64,000 bases of DNA from Rana temporaria (taxonomy: Eukaryota; Chordata; Amphibia; Anura; Ranidae): positions 32,636,506 to 32,700,505 of the forward strand of contig NC_053490.1 of the NCBI RefSeq assembly GCF_905171775.1, in the 5' to 3' direction. Made by a program: the position numbers and the translations under genes. Under the pieces are notes generated by a model. That model was not told the DNA's origin. It did not search any database and worked only from the letters and a program-made list of their open reading frames with translations. Shown here one piece after another: positions 33,788-46,007 of this stretch (positions are counted from its first letter, which is position 1; the number at the start of each line of letters is the position of its first letter).

Positions 33788-34274
33788 ATGAATAGATCCA
33801 CGAGAGGCATCGCCTCAAAGGCGCCCAAAAGTAACGCGGGGACTAGTTCGATACAGCAGTATTTGACCCAAGAGGGAAACCCCTAAAGTACAGGACTCGT
33901 AAAAACAATTGAAAAAAAGAAGAAAGACTAAATCGGGGGAAGGCAGCTCAGACTGCTCGAAAGGAGAAACGACAATTGAAAGTGACCCCGAGCATAGTAG
34001 ATTAGAAGAGCTGGGTCAGGAATCACAACCGCTAACTAAAGCAGAGATGAACTCTATGTTATTGAGGATGGAAAACGTGATAAAAACAGAAATCAATAGG
34101 CTAAGAACTGACCTAGGAGGGCTTTTGGACAGAGTGGAAGAGGCAGCTAAGGAGCATCCTCGAGCATCACCACCAGTTGAGGAGCTGATGGGGAAGGAGT
34201 GGAGGTTACCAATAGCGGCTCCTAGGCCAAGAGTGGGCCAAGGGAAGGGTTGGGAGGGGGTGGGGGGGTTGTAG
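33788..34274 (+). pseudogene. LINE ORF1 remnant
   Basis: A frame opens at ATG 33788 and stops at 33886. A second frame (33909-34274) continues in another phase with a helical, coiled-coil-like segment (KAEMNSMLLRMENVIKTEIN). It then ends abruptly in a glycine-rich tail. The RNA-recognition and C-terminal parts usual for L1-type ORF1 are missing, consistent with a frameshift and an internal deletion. No functional ORF1 protein is expected. Confidence 0.65.
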
Positions 34275-34344
34275 GGAGGGAATTGGGGGGGACCATCTCG
34301 GAGACTCCACAAGATAGCTATAACTACACTCAAACTACATATAG

Positions 34345-37300
34345 ATGACAGAAATTAGTTTTCTCTCATATAATGTGAGAGGTTTGAACTCCCATGTTAA
34401 GAGACTCAAAGTTCTTAGTGAACTGAAGCACTATAAGGCAGAGGTTGTCTTCTTACAAGAGACCCACTTAACATCAGAGTCCAACATTAAGATGTATTCC
34501 CCTAATTACCCTACATGGTTTTATGGAGACACAATATCAAAGAGGTCCCGCGGGGTCGCTATAGGATTTGCTAGTGATGTCCGGTTCACATTGGGGGATA
34601 GACTGACTGACCCCGAAGGTAGATTCTTATTCCTGAAAGGAAAATTAGGAGGGGTGGATTACACCCTGGCAAACGTTTATGCCCCCAATGTGAATCCGGT
34701 CAAATATGTAAGCAAAATCCTAAGAAAATTAAAAGATTTCGAGGTAGGACATGTGGTGTTAATGGGGGACTTCAATTTTTGTATGAATCCCGCTCTTGAC
34801 AGTTCGTCCCGGGCACAGGGGACTAGTAGTGAGCAGTTAAAAGAATTGAAACAACAAATGTTACATAATCAAATGATAGATGTATGGCGAACCCTTCATC
34901 CCAAAACCTGCGATTACACTTTCTACTCCCCTGTGCACGGGACGTACTCAAGGATAGATTATATCCTCATAGACCATAGATTACTAGAGAGGGTAATGGA
35001 TACGGGAATTGAGATTACGACAATCTCAGACCATGCCCCTATAACTATAAAAATTAGTACATCACTACAGAAAACAAATCCACCTGCGTGGAGACTGGAC
35101 GAAAGTTTACTTGAAGACGAAGAGGTGGTAGGGAGAGTCCAAAAGGAAGTGGAATTCGATTTCCAGGAGAACGACACGGAGGGGATCTCGGGGGCATCCC
35201 TATGGGATGCTCACAAAGCATATATAAGAGGGATCTTTATTGCTGAGGGAGCAAGGAAAAAGAAAGAAAGCACCAGGAAATTAAAAACTTTAATAGAAGA
35301 AATTTATAAGTTGGAACAAGACCATAAAACACAGGGCCAAAAGAGAGAAACATTCCACGAATTGACTTTAAAAAGAGATGAATATAGAGCACTCTCAGAG
35401 CAAGAAACAAGGAGACTACTAAATAGAAGGGTCAGAGAAAGATACATTTGGGGGAACAAATCTAGTAAGAACTTAGCTAGAATGGTACAAAAAAGAAAAC
35501 TAGAAACTTCATTGAAAAGATCAAAAAAAAAGAATGGGGAACTAGCCAATCCAACTAGTGATATAGCTGAAGTCTTTAGAAACTATTACGAAGGCCTATA
35601 CGCCGTACAACAAAAGAATTGGAACCCCGGTGAGAAAGGGGCCAAAATAAGGTCAGTGTTACAGAAAGCAAACTTGCCTAAGATAGATGATCAAGTAACT
35701 GTAAAAATGGAGGAGCCTATAACGGAGGAGGAAATAGGTCACGCCCTAAAAAACTCAGTTAAGGGGAAAAGCCCAGGGCCGGATGGCTTCACGACCTTAT
35801 ATTTGCAAAAGTTTAGTTCCACTCTGATACCTAGACTCTGCCGCTATTTTAACGGGCTGTGGGCCGATTATGAGATGAGTCGGGAGGCACTGGAAGCAAC
35901 AATTACCGTAATTAAAAAAGAGGGAAAAGATAATACACTCTGCTCAGGCTTTCGGCCCATTTCATTATTAAATGCAGATACAAAATTGTATGCCAAGATC
36001 TTGGCCGAACGCATGAAGGGGATAATGACAACCATGGTACATCCGGACCAGGTGGGCTTTATACCAGGCAGGGAGGGTAAGGACAATGGGGTCAGGGCTC
36101 TCCTTCTCCTTCGGCAAATTAAAGAAAGTGGGTCCCCCCGTCTACTCCTGTCAGTGGACGCTGAAAAAGCATTTGACAGGGTAGACTGGGGGCTCATGAC
36201 CCAAACGCTAGAAAACATAGGAATTGGCCCGAGGATGATGGGGAGGATTAAAACGCTGTACTATCACCCTTGCGCCAGGATTAAAATAAATGGGACCCTA
36301 TCTGCACCTTTGGAGATGAGGAATGGGACCAGGCAGGGGTGCCCCCTCTCCTTTTTGTTCTCTCGCTGGAGCCTCTCCTGGCAATGGTACGGAATAACCC
36401 CGATATTACGGGAGTCAGAGTTGGAGAAGAGGAGCACAAAATAGCTGCCTTCGCGGACGATATACTATTCTTTATAAATAGCCCCAGAACTACACTTCCC
36501 AATTTAATGGCAAACCTAAAACAGTATGGCAAGGTCTCAAATTTTAAAATGAATATTTCTAAGATGGAGATTTTGAACGTCAATATTTCTAAGGAGGAAA
36601 AACGATACCTTCAAACGGCGTTCAATTTCTCATGGCAAAAAGAGATAAACTACCTGGGTATAAAACTAGCACATTCCCTAAAGAAAATGTATAGAATCAA
36701 CTACATCCCCCTGTTAAATAAAATTAAACGAGAAATTAAAACGACCTACAACCGACCAATTTCATGGTTCGGAAGGGTAAACCTTGTAAAAATGGTCTTA
36801 GTCCCAAAAATATTATATAAATTTCAAATGGTCCCAGTAGCATTGCCACAGACGTACATTAAAATAATAAACTCTCTGCTGATGAACTACATTTGGAAAA
36901 ATAAAAAACAGAGGATCTCTGCCCAAGTACTAAAACAGAATAAGAAAATGGGTGGATTGGCGGTCCCAGACATCAGAAAATATTACTATGTAACGGTCCT
37001 CACACGGGTTATAGAGTGGGCCAAAGAAAACCATGACAAAAGATGGATTAACATTGAATGCGCACTTGCAAGGGCACAATTGGGGAGAATAATTTGGAAC
37101 CCACCACAATACAGAACCTTATACACTTCCACACACGAAATTACATTTAACGCACTTCGGGTCTGGGATAGACTACACAAACAATTGAAATCGAAATTTA
37201 ATTCCCCACTGATGGATCTTAAAGATAATGAATACTTTGCACCAGGGACTAAACAGGTAGGTGGAAATTGGATTAGAAATAGAATTCAGGTTAGGGATAT

Positions 37301-38129
37301 AATTCAAAAGGGTAAAATCTTGACACGTCACAAGATTAAAGCCAAGATAGAATTTATGAAGTTAGACGAATGGCGATATTCACAGCTTTCACTTTTTATT
37401 AAGCATCTACCCCAACCCGTGCGCCCAGGTGAGGAATATACACCGATCGAAAAACTTTGTACTATTGATAGTTCAAAAGGTAATATTTCCAAAATATATA
37501 GGTTTCTGTTGAAAGGGGATGAGTCAGAGATCCCAAAATACATCTTAAAATGGGAAAGAGAATTAGATGTACCTAGAGGGAAAACGTCAGCAGCAAGAAT
37601 TATCAATATGACTCATACCTCCGCAATAGATGTAAGGACTGCCGAGATGAATTTTAAATGCCTAACGGGGTGGTACGCTACCCCAGACAAAACCAGCAAC
37701 TACAGAGAAGGAAAGCCAGCAGACTGTTGGAGAGGATATGCCGTAAGGGGGACGATGGCTCACCTGTGGTGGGACTGTCCAAAAATAAAAAACTATTGGA
37801 AAAAAATTCTGTCACTGATTAAGGTAATAATCAAGAAAGAGATAAAAGAAGACCCATGGGTAGTTCTGTTCCACGGGGGGGAAGAGACCATAAAAGAATA
37901 TAAAAGATCCCTGACTCCCCACCTGCTCAACGCAGCTAAACGATTGATACCTAAAAAGTGGAGGGAAGTAGAAAGCCCACAAGTGTGGGAGTGGATGGAA
38001 TCTGTGGAGGAAACTTATAGGAGGGAGGGGTGGAAGGACAGGGTTGATGAGGAGAGCGTGGATCACAGGGATAAATGGGCAAATTGGAAAGAGTTAAAAA
38101 AAAAAACAGGGGTTACGCAGAAAACTTGA
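34345..38129 (+). pseudogene. LINE ORF2: endonuclease-reverse transcriptase, one frameshift
   Basis: About 1260 codons. Residues 1-235 form an EEP endonuclease: SYNVRGLNS, QETHL, NVYAPN, GDFNFCMN, RIDYILI and SDHAPI are all present. RT motifs follow: KSPGPDGF (about 474), FRPISLLN (about 535), SVDAEKAFDRVDW (about 600) and GTRQGCPLS (about 661). The frame then changes at about 36340-36350 inside a C/T-rich run. The remainder (to 38129) starts PLLFVLSLEPLL and has FADD, in place of the usual YADD, near 36455. The C-terminus has the CWRGY-HLWWDC Cys/His motif (about 37727-37780). One missing base explains the break; I see no other stop. Confidence 0.93.
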
Positions 38130-38490
38130 GAGAGTTATAGAAAGGTTAAGTATTATTAGGTCTAAATTAGTGAAGGAAGGGTAGTGGAGTCACGAGATGG
38201 TGGGGTGGGGGGGACAAGGGGGTGGGGAGGGGGGGATAGCCAGCTCAATTAATGTATTCCCTTATTCTTTTTCCTAACGTCAACTTACTTTTTACTCAAA
38301 TTGATAATAAGAAGGAAAAAAAATAAAAAGTGACTAGCAAGTAAACTTTGAAAAAGCAACTATATATCCGCATATGATGCTAAAACTTCTACGGAGACGA
38401 TGGGGGGTCCATCTTCCATGAGAAAGTCGCCAAGAAAGTTAAGACTGAGCGGAAAAAAAATTATAAAAAAAAAAATTATAAAAAAAATTC
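38130..38490 (+). other. LINE 3' UTR and tail
   Basis: G-rich tracts near 38195-38235, then AT-rich sequence with AAATAAAAAG near 38319 and a tail of A-runs broken by TTAT. Confidence 0.7.
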
Positions 38491-38687
38491 AATTGTTCAG
38501 CAATATGAAAAATAATGGGGGCAATACTCGCCTCCTTTCTGCAGCTGTCCCCTGCAGACTCCCCACTTCAATGTCTTGACCCAATTCCTGAGAACCCAGG
38601 CTGTCATTGACACACCCCTTGGAGATACTTCACCATGTCAGCTTGAGCTTACATTACTATAATGCAGAGAACAGTTCCGAGGACCAC

Positions 38688-39002
38688 CAGTGGCATAGCG
38701 TGGGGGGTGCGAGGGGGGGGCCACCGCCCCGGGCGCAACATTTAGAGGGGCGCTGTGACGAGTGTGAAGAGGAGGGAGCGCCAACAACAGATGGGACATA
38801 GGAACATATGCATGATGTCTCCACTCCAGGCTTATCCAGTCATTATCAAGCACACTCTCATTTTTCCCTACAGCCACCGCTGTCTCACATAGTGGATCAT
38901 GTGACCAGACTGGAGATAGCTGAAAATAGGCAAGTCCATGGGTCAGGGGGACGCAAATTTCTTGCCTCGCCCCAGGCACTGACAAACCACGCTACGCCAC
39001 TG
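38688..39002. mobile_element. hAT-like MITE, 315 bp
   Basis: Ends CAGTGGCATAGCGTGG and CCACGCTACGCCACTG with AGGACCAC at 38680-38687 and 39003-39010. No coding content. Confidence 0.93.
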
Positions 39003-39010
39003 AGGACCAC

Positions 39011-39825
39011 CCACCCTTACCAGGGAGAAGAGGACCCAAGGAAGCCATCTGAACTTCCAGAAGATAGCTAAATTTAAGGGTATTTTTTTAAAAGATGTGC
39101 AGAAGGGTTATGGGCCACATTCTTCTGCTTTAGCATAATACCCAAATTAAGAAAAACTCTGGTTGTTCCCGTTAAGTCCAAGCTTGCATCAAATAAAATC
39201 TGGTTTGTATTTGTGAGCTGCCAATTCATACCCATTGGGAATTTAGAAGCCCTGCCAGGTATAGGGATTTAGCAAGTTAGTTGGCAGCTGTATATGATGA
39301 ATGCCAGGGTAAGAATTAATGCCACCTAGCACATAGTCTAGTCTGACCGTCAAATCGTTTTAAGTGCAAAATGCTGAACTTTCCCTTGAGCAAACTTTTG
39401 ATCTTTTCCATTTGACAGTAAAAAGTTATCACTTAAATGTTATGCTTTCCTGCTGCTTTCAATAGCCGTATCTGGCATTCTGCTGCTTTACTTTGAACTG
39501 AAAGACTAAATATAATCTGAGGAGCGAGAGAACTTAGTCAGCTATTTTTACATCCCTGGCCCCTTCCCAAATATTATCAGAAGCAAATATATTATTGCAC
39601 AACCGAAAGCCACATCTCTGTAATCCCTTGTATGAGCCAAGCTCTGTCTGGTGTACTGGACTGTACAAGTTGCATGGCTACAGTATCAGAGACCCTTGGG
39701 AAGTCAGCGGTGGTGGTGTGGGGGATGATTGCTGGGGGATAGTATGATGAGGGCGGGGGGGGGGGGGTATTGCAATATGTAGAATTTGTGAGCAGTTGTT
39801 ACAAAAGTATTTTCTGTGACTGATA
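39011..39825. other. No gene seen
   Basis: Single-copy-looking sequence with a G-run near 39757. I find no supported frame or element up to the TA target of the Tc1 relic. Confidence 0.5.
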
Positions 39826-40289
39826 TACAGTGCCTTGAAAAAGTATTCATACCCCTTGAAATGTTCCACCTTTTGGCATGTAATGACCAAAAACATAAAT
39901 GTATTTTATTGGGATTCTATGTGATGGACCAACACAAAGTGGCACATGATTGTGAAGTGGAAGGAAAATTATAAATGGTTTTCAAAATGTTTTACAAATA
40001 AATACCGGTATGTGAAAAGTGTATTTGTATTCAGAGTCAATACTTTGTAGAACCTCCTTTCACTGCAATTACAGCTGCAAGTCTTTTTGGGGATGTCTCT
40101 ACCAGCTTTGCACATCTACAGAGAGACATTTTTGCCCATTCCGCTTTGCAAAATATCTCAAGGTCTGTCAGATTGGATGGAGAGCGTCTGTGAACAGCAA
40201 TTTTCAAGTCTTGTCACAGATTCTCAATTGAATTTAGGTCTGGACTTTGACTGGGCCATTCTAACACATGAATATGCTTTGATCTAAAC

Positions 40290-41072
40290 TGTAACGGAAT
40301 GGCCCGTGATACCCAGAGACTTTTGAAGGATGCGGGGTACTCCTGTGCCAGCTTCACCAATGACTCTTGGGTCTAGGGTCATGTCCAATAGGGGCATAGG
40401 ATGACTCAGAATTGATATCTCGGATTACATGAGTTGGGACAGTAATGATAATTCATGTATTGCAGGATATCTTGAAATATTACAGGTGGTTAATTCTGAC
40501 CCCAACAGGTCAATAGGAGAGTGACTCATTCATGTGGGGACACATACTGTTGAGGTGTTAATTGAGTCTGGCTCCTAAGATATTTTGTTGTGTGAAAGTC
40601 TATTGATGATAGATGTGTTGGGGGTTGGCAGTCTGAAAGGTCAGATGGCTGACTTTTCAGCTGTAGTGGATTAGCATGTCAATTACGTCTACAAAAGAAT
40701 GTGTATTGTGTATCAGGTGAGAATAGCTTATGGCGGAGTCAGAACGTCTGGGTAAATGACTAGTAATTCGTTCATGTAGATTATCTGAATGTCATTATCT
40801 AAAGGAATGTGTATTGAGCATCCATTGTGTATGTTGTGGGTGGAGTGTGTCATTGTCCCTTTGATTGCTGCAGCATGCTTTCTAACTGTATATAAGAAAC
40901 CTAAGTTTACCATTAAAGTGTCATTCGTTTGGAACCAGAGAACAGAGCTGTGTGTGTCTCGTTTGTCTGGGGGAAATCCAATGGGTCCTGTCTGCTGGAT
41001 TGTGGAGTGTTGGAAGCTGTCTTGGGTTGGTGGAATGGAATATCGTAACGGCGTTAACCCCTGACCGTTACA
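40290..41072. mobile_element. Solo LTR with 5-bp duplication
   Basis: Begins TGTAACGG and ends CCGTTACA (TG...CA), with TAAAC at 40285-40289 and 41073-41077. A TATATAAG lies near 40889, and ATTAAAG near 40912 may serve as a poly(A) signal. The next 60 bp resemble an R/U5 region. No internal retroviral or Gypsy genes remain, so family assignment (endogenous retrovirus or Gypsy) is open. Confidence 0.8.
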
Positions 41073-41329
41073 TAAACCATTCCATTGTAGCTCTGGCTGT
41101 ATGTTTAGGGTCGTTGTTACGCTGGAAGGTTAAACCTCTGACCCAGTCATAAGTCTTTTGCAGAATCTAACAGGTTTTCTTCTAAGATTGCCCTGTATTT
41201 GGCTCCATCCATCTTCCCATCAACTCTGGCCAGCTTCCCTGTCCCTACTGAAGAAAAGCATCCCCACAACTGCTGCCACCACCATGTTTCACAGTGGGGA
41301 CGGTGTGTTCAAGGTGATGTGCATTGTTA

Positions 41330-41741
41330 TGCCGCGTACACACGATCGGAAATTCCGACAAGAATCCGATGTGAGCCTTTGGTCGGAAATTCCGACCGTG
41401 TGTATACTCCATCCGACTTTTGCTGTCGGAATTTTCGCCAACAAAAGATTGCGAGCAGGTTCTTAATTTTTCCGACAGGAAAAAAAATCTATCGGAAAAT
41501 CTACTTGTCTGTATGCAATTCCAACGAGCAAAAAAAACATGCATGCTCAGAATCAAGCAGAAGAGCCGATATGTCTATTGAACTTCATTGATCTCGGCTC
41601 GTTCGTCACCGCGTTCTTGACAGTCGGAATTTCCGACAAGATTTGTGTGACCGTGTGTATGCAACACAAGTTTGAGCCAACAGTCCGTCAGAAAAAATCC
41701 ATGTTTTTTTTGTCGGAATTTCCGATCGCGTGTACGCGGCA
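41330..41741. mobile_element. Harbinger-like MITE (TGCCGCGTACACACG)
   Basis: Inverted ends TGCCGCGTACACACGATCGG and CGATCGCGTGTACGCGGCA. TA abuts both ends, but a full three-base duplication is not clear. The interior has AAATTCCGAC motifs like the elements at 16766 and 31859. Confidence 0.8.
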
Positions 41742-42069
41742 TACATTTTCCGCCACACAGAGCGTTTTGCTTTTAGGCCAAAAAGTTACATTTTGGTTTC
41801 ATCTGACCAGAGCACCTTCTTCCACATGTTTGCTGTATCACCACATGGCTTCTCACAAACTGCAAACCAGACTTCTTATGACTTTCTTTCAACAATGTCT
41901 TTCTTCTTGCCACTCTTCCATTAAAGTCAGATTTGTGGAAAGCAGGACTAATAGTTGTCCTGTGGACAGATTCTCCCACCTGAGCTGTGGATCTCTGCAG
42001 CTCCTCCAGAGTTACCATGGGCTGCTTCTCTGAATAATGGTTGCCTTGCCTTGTCATTTTAGGTGGACG

Positions 42070-42454
42070 CAGGGATGGACTGGCCATTGGGACTACAGGG
42101 AGTTTCCCGGTGGGCCGATGGCTCAGTGGGCCGGCTTCAGTGACAGTGGACTGCCGCCCCCCTCCGCTCCTCTGTCTCTCCCTTCCTGCAGCGCTCACCT
42201 CCTCTCCCTCCCCGCTCACCTGGGGGGAACAAAGAAGCAGGGGGAGGACCAGAGGAGCAAGGGGGACAACAGAGGAGCATGGGGGAGGGGACAGACAGCT
42301 GACTCAACAGATATGGCCTGGGAGTTTCTCACTTCTGTCACTTTTGGGGGGGGGGGGGTTAGCGGGAGTTGTCTGATTGTCATGGGAGAGACCTGTCAAG
42401 GTGGGCCAGTCTGGATAAATTCCAGGGCCAAATTTCTGTCCCAGTCCAGCCCTG
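42070..42454. mobile_element. hAT-like MITE, 385 bp
   Basis: Ends CAGGGATGGACTGGCC and CCAGTCCAGCCCTG; GGTGGACG at 42062-42069 and 42455-42462. Lies in the transposase region of the Tc1 relic. The open frames inside are compositional. Confidence 0.92.
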
Positions 42455-43052
42455 GGTGGACGGCCATGTCTTGGTAGGTTTGCAGTTGTGCCATACTCTT
42501 TCCATTTTCGGATGATGGATTGAACAGAGCTCTTTGAGATGTTCGAAGCTTGGGATATTTATTTAAACTTCTCCACAACTCTATCCCTGGCTTGTCTGGT
42601 GTGTTCCTTGGCCTTCATCATGCTGTCTGCTCACAAAGGTTCTCTAACAAACCTCTGAGGGCTCCACAGAACAGCTGTATTTATACTGAGATTACACACA
42701 AGTGGACTTTATTTACTAAATTAGTGACTTCTGAAAGTCAATTGGTTCCACTAGATTTTAGTTAGGGGTATCACCGTAAAGGGAGCTGAATACAAATGCA
42801 CGCCACACTCTTCACATATTTTTTTGTAAAAAATGTGAAAACCATTTATCATTTTCCATCCACTTTACAATTATGTGCCACTTTGTGTTGGTCTATCACA
42901 TAAAATCCCAATAAAATTCATTTACGTTTTTGGTTGTAACATGACAAAATTTGGAGAATTTCAAGGGATATGAATACTTTTTCAAGGCACTGTAAGTATT
43001 ACAGATTGACAATAAAATGATGCTGCCTGTGGGATTGTAATGTAACTCTAAT

Positions 43053-43466
43053 GCTTTGTGCACACGATCGGATATCTGATGGAATCTAATCCGATGGATT
43101 TTTTCGTCGGATATCCGATGAAGCTGACTTTCATCAGTCTTGTCTACACACCATCAGTCAAAATTCTGACCGTGCCAAAACGCGGTGACGTAAAACACTA
43201 CGACGTGCTGAAAAAAATGAAGTTCAATGCTTCCGAGCATGCGTCGACTTAATTCTGAGCATGCGTGGATTTTTGACCGATGGGCTTCCACACAAACTAT
43301 AGTTTTTTTCTATCGTTTTTTTATCCATAGGAAAAATTTAAAACAGGTTCTATTTTTTTTCAGCGATGGAAAACAAACCGATGGGGCCCACACACGATCG
43401 TTTTTTCCGATGAAAACAGTCCATCAGTCTGTTTTCATCAGACAAACCGATCGCGTGTACACAGCT
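43053..43466. mobile_element. Harbinger-like MITE, first of an abutting pair
   Basis: Left end TGCTTTGTGCACACGATCGG after TAA (43050-43052); right end CCGATCGCGTGTACACAGCT before TAA (43467-43469). The interior has repeated ATCCGATG/CATCGGAT-like motifs. Confidence 0.85.
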
Positions 43467-43469
43467 TAA

Positions 43470-44025
43470 GGCCTCGTACACACGACCGTTTAACTCGACA
43501 AAATCCTTCGAGAAAATTGGTGGCAGAGCTTTTTTGCAGAGGAAAACGGTCGTGTGTATGTTTTCCGTCGAGAAAACTGTCATGGATCTCGACGAGAAAA
43601 AAAGATTTCCTCGTCGGGCTGGTTTACGACGAGAAACACATTCGTGTGTATGCTTAGAAACGCGCGCATGCTCAGAATAAAGTATGAGAAGGGAGCGCAG
43701 CTTCGGTAAAAGTAGCGTTCGTAATGGAGATAGCACATTTGTCACGCTGTAACAGACTGAAAAGCGCAAATCGTCTCCTACCAAACTTTTACTAACACGA
43801 GATTAGCAAAAGCAGCCCCAAGGGTGGCGCCAATGGAATAGAACTTCCCCTTTATAGTGCCGTCGTACGTGTTGAACGTCACCGCGTTGGAGAACGACGA
43901 GATTTTGTCTTGACAGTGTGTACGCAAAGAAAGCTTGTCAAGATTCTCGACAAGCCTAACAAGGAACTCGCCGAGGAAAACAATGTTTCTTTTACGAAGA
44001 GATTCTCGGTCGTGTGTACGAGGCC
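43470..44025. mobile_element. Harbinger-like MITE, second of an abutting pair
   Basis: Perfect ends GGCCTCGTACACACGACCG and CGGTCGTGTGTACGAGGCC; TAA at 43467-43469 and 44026-44028. The left TAA is also the right TAA of the preceding element. Confidence 0.9.
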
Positions 44026-44028
44026 TAA

Positions 44029-44497
44029 TTTTTGATCCTTTAAAGTGACCAGAACTAAAAAAAAAACAAAAAAAAAAAAACTCAAAAGGTGAAGATCTGC
44101 TCTCTCATAGGAAACCCTTTTAAAATACCCTAAAAGCAGAACCCCCACCCCACTTGACCCTCAAAGCCCTATACATCTCTGTTTCCAGCGGTCTTCTGGG
44201 CAGACCAGTGACATCACCAAGGTATTTTTTTTCCTTTGGTACCAGCAGGCATTCTTCCAGGACTGAGGTGTGTAAAGGACAGGCTGGGCTCACAGAAAAT
44301 AGGCAAAATGACAGATCGTCGTTCTTCCCAAAGAGGACTTCCTGTGATGGAACAAAAACCAAGATGGGGCAGCACTAGAAAATAGAGAGGGGAGGTACAG
44401 ATTGGCACTATTTTCTTTTTTTATATGAGGGAAAGGGAAAAAAAATTAAAATAAAGAGTTTTTTTAGAATCTTAATTTCCCATTGTAAATGAGCAAT
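44029..44497. other. No gene seen
   Basis: A-rich tract near 44050-44085, then unassigned sequence up to the TTAA of the next element. Confidence 0.45.
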
Positions 44498-44501
44498 TTA
44501 A

Positions 44502-45487
44502 CCACTTAAGCCCCGGACCAATATGTTGCCTAAAGACCCAAGGGGTTTTTACAGTTCGGGACTGCGTCGCTTTAACAGACAATTGCGCGCTCGTGCGACG
44601 TGGCTCCCAAACAAAATTGGCATCCTTTTTTCCCCACAAATAGAGCTTTCTTTTGGTGGTATTTGATCACCTCTGCGGTTTTTATTTTTTGCGCTATAAA
44701 CAAAAATAGAGCGACAATTTTGAAAAAAATGCAATATTTTTTACTTTTTGCTATAATAAATATCCCCCAAAAACATATATAAAAAAAAAAATTTCCTCAG
44801 TTTAGGCCGATACGTATTCTTCTACCTATTTTTGGTAAAAAAAATCGCAATAATCGTTTATCGGTTGGTTTGCGCAAAATTTATAGCGTTTACAAAATAG
44901 GGGATAGTTTTATTGCTTTTTTTTTTTTTTACTACTAATGGCGGCGATCAGCGATTTTTTTCGTGACTGCGACATTATGGCGGACACTTCGGACAATTTT
45001 GACACATTTTTGGGACAATTGTCATTTTCACAGCAAAAAATGCATTTAAATTGCATTCTTTATTGTGAAAATGACAGTTGCAGTTTGGGAGTTAAACACA
45101 GGGGGCGCTGTAACATTTAGGGTTCACTTTGTGTGTGTTTACAACTGTAGGGGGGTGTGGCTGTAGGACTGATGTCATCGATCGAGTCTCCCTTATATAA
45201 GGGATCACTCGATCGATGCGCCGCCATAGTGAAGCACGGGGAAGCCGTGTTTACATACGGCTCTCCCCGTTCTTCAGCTCCGGGGAGCGATCGCGACGGG
45301 GCGGCTATAAACGAATAGCCGCGCCGTCGTCCCGGATCGCTCCCCAAGGCTTACCGACTGCCGCATGTACGGGGGGGGTCCTGATCGGACCCCCGACCCA
45401 CGTCAAGCAGAGGATGTACAGGTACGTGCATGTGCCTGTCCGTGCCATTCTGCTGACGTATATTTACATGAGGAGGTCGGCAAGTGG
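44502..45487. mobile_element. TTAA-flanked MITE, 986 bp
   Basis: CCACTTAAGCCCCGG ... GGTCGGCAAGTGG with TTAA at 44498-44501 and 45488-45491. It serves as the intact reference for the remnants at 10381 and 61216. A stem-loop built on CATCGATCGAGT and ACTCGATCGATG lies at about 45176-45217. No transposase. Confidence 0.88.
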
Positions 45488-45526
45488 TTAATGAACTGCT
45501 CCTGTACTGTAGCATCATATCTGGAA

Positions 45527-45930
45527 TGCCGCGTACACACGATCAGTTTGTCTGATGAAAGCGGTCTGATGGACCGTTTTCATCATACTAACCGATCGTG
45601 TGTGGGCCCCATCGTTTTTTTATCCATCGGTTAAAAAACTAGGAACTTGTTTTAAAATTATCTGATGGTTAACTAACTGATAGGAAAAAAACGATCGTCT
45701 GTAGGCACGTCCACCGGTTAAAAATCCACGCATGCTCAGACTAAATTAGGGGACGGGAGCGCTCGTTCTGGTAAAAGTAGCGATCGTTATGGAGATAGCA
45801 CATTCATCACGCTGTAACAGACAGAAAAGCGCGAATCGTCTTTTACTAACACAAAATCAGCTAAAGCAGCCCCAAGGGTGGCGCCATTGGATTTAAACTT
45901 CCCCTTTATAGTGCCGTCGTACGCGGTTTA
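45527..45930. mobile_element. Harbinger-like MITE fragment
   Basis: Left end TGCCGCGTACACACGATC is intact. The inner part follows the element at 43470 (GGGTGGCGCCA, CTTCCCCTTTATAGTGCCG). The right end is missing. Confidence 0.7.
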
Positions 45931-46007
45931 CGTGAAATTTGGCAATTTTCTTACTGTTCTTTTCACTGTTCTCTTTGCTGGAGAGGAAGATGTATAGTAA
46001 AACCTTA

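Larger units (their letters stand above)
32573..38490 (+). mobile_element. Near full-length Tx1/L1-like LINE
   Basis: Long GC-rich 5' region (32573-33780), damaged ORF1, ORF2 with apurinic-type endonuclease and RT, a 3' UTR and an A-rich tail (about 38452-38488). AAAAAAATTC occurs at both edges (32563-32572 and 38481-38490) and may be the target duplication. It falls in A-runs, so the edges are approximate. Confidence 0.85.
40030..42621 (-). pseudogene. Tc1 transposase relic, interrupted
   Basis: On the minus strand an ATG at 42621 opens the N-terminal helix-turn-helix region (EHTRQARDRVVEKFK), but a stop follows within about 20 codons. Later pieces include SSVQSIIRKWKEYGTTANL and HGRPP. Downstream coding sequence is divided by the three nested elements and has further lesions. 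The end near 40030 is approximate. It is inactive. Confidence 0.8.
39828..42992 (-). mobile_element. Tc1 element with three nested insertions
   Basis: Starts CAGTGCCTTGAAAAAGTATT after TA (39826-39827) and ends with the inverted form before TA (42993-42994). Without the solo LTR (40290-41072), Harbinger-like MITE (41330-41741) and hAT-like MITE (42070-42454) it is about 1.58 kb, a normal Tc1 length. It is the same family as 12476-14566. Confidence 0.93.
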
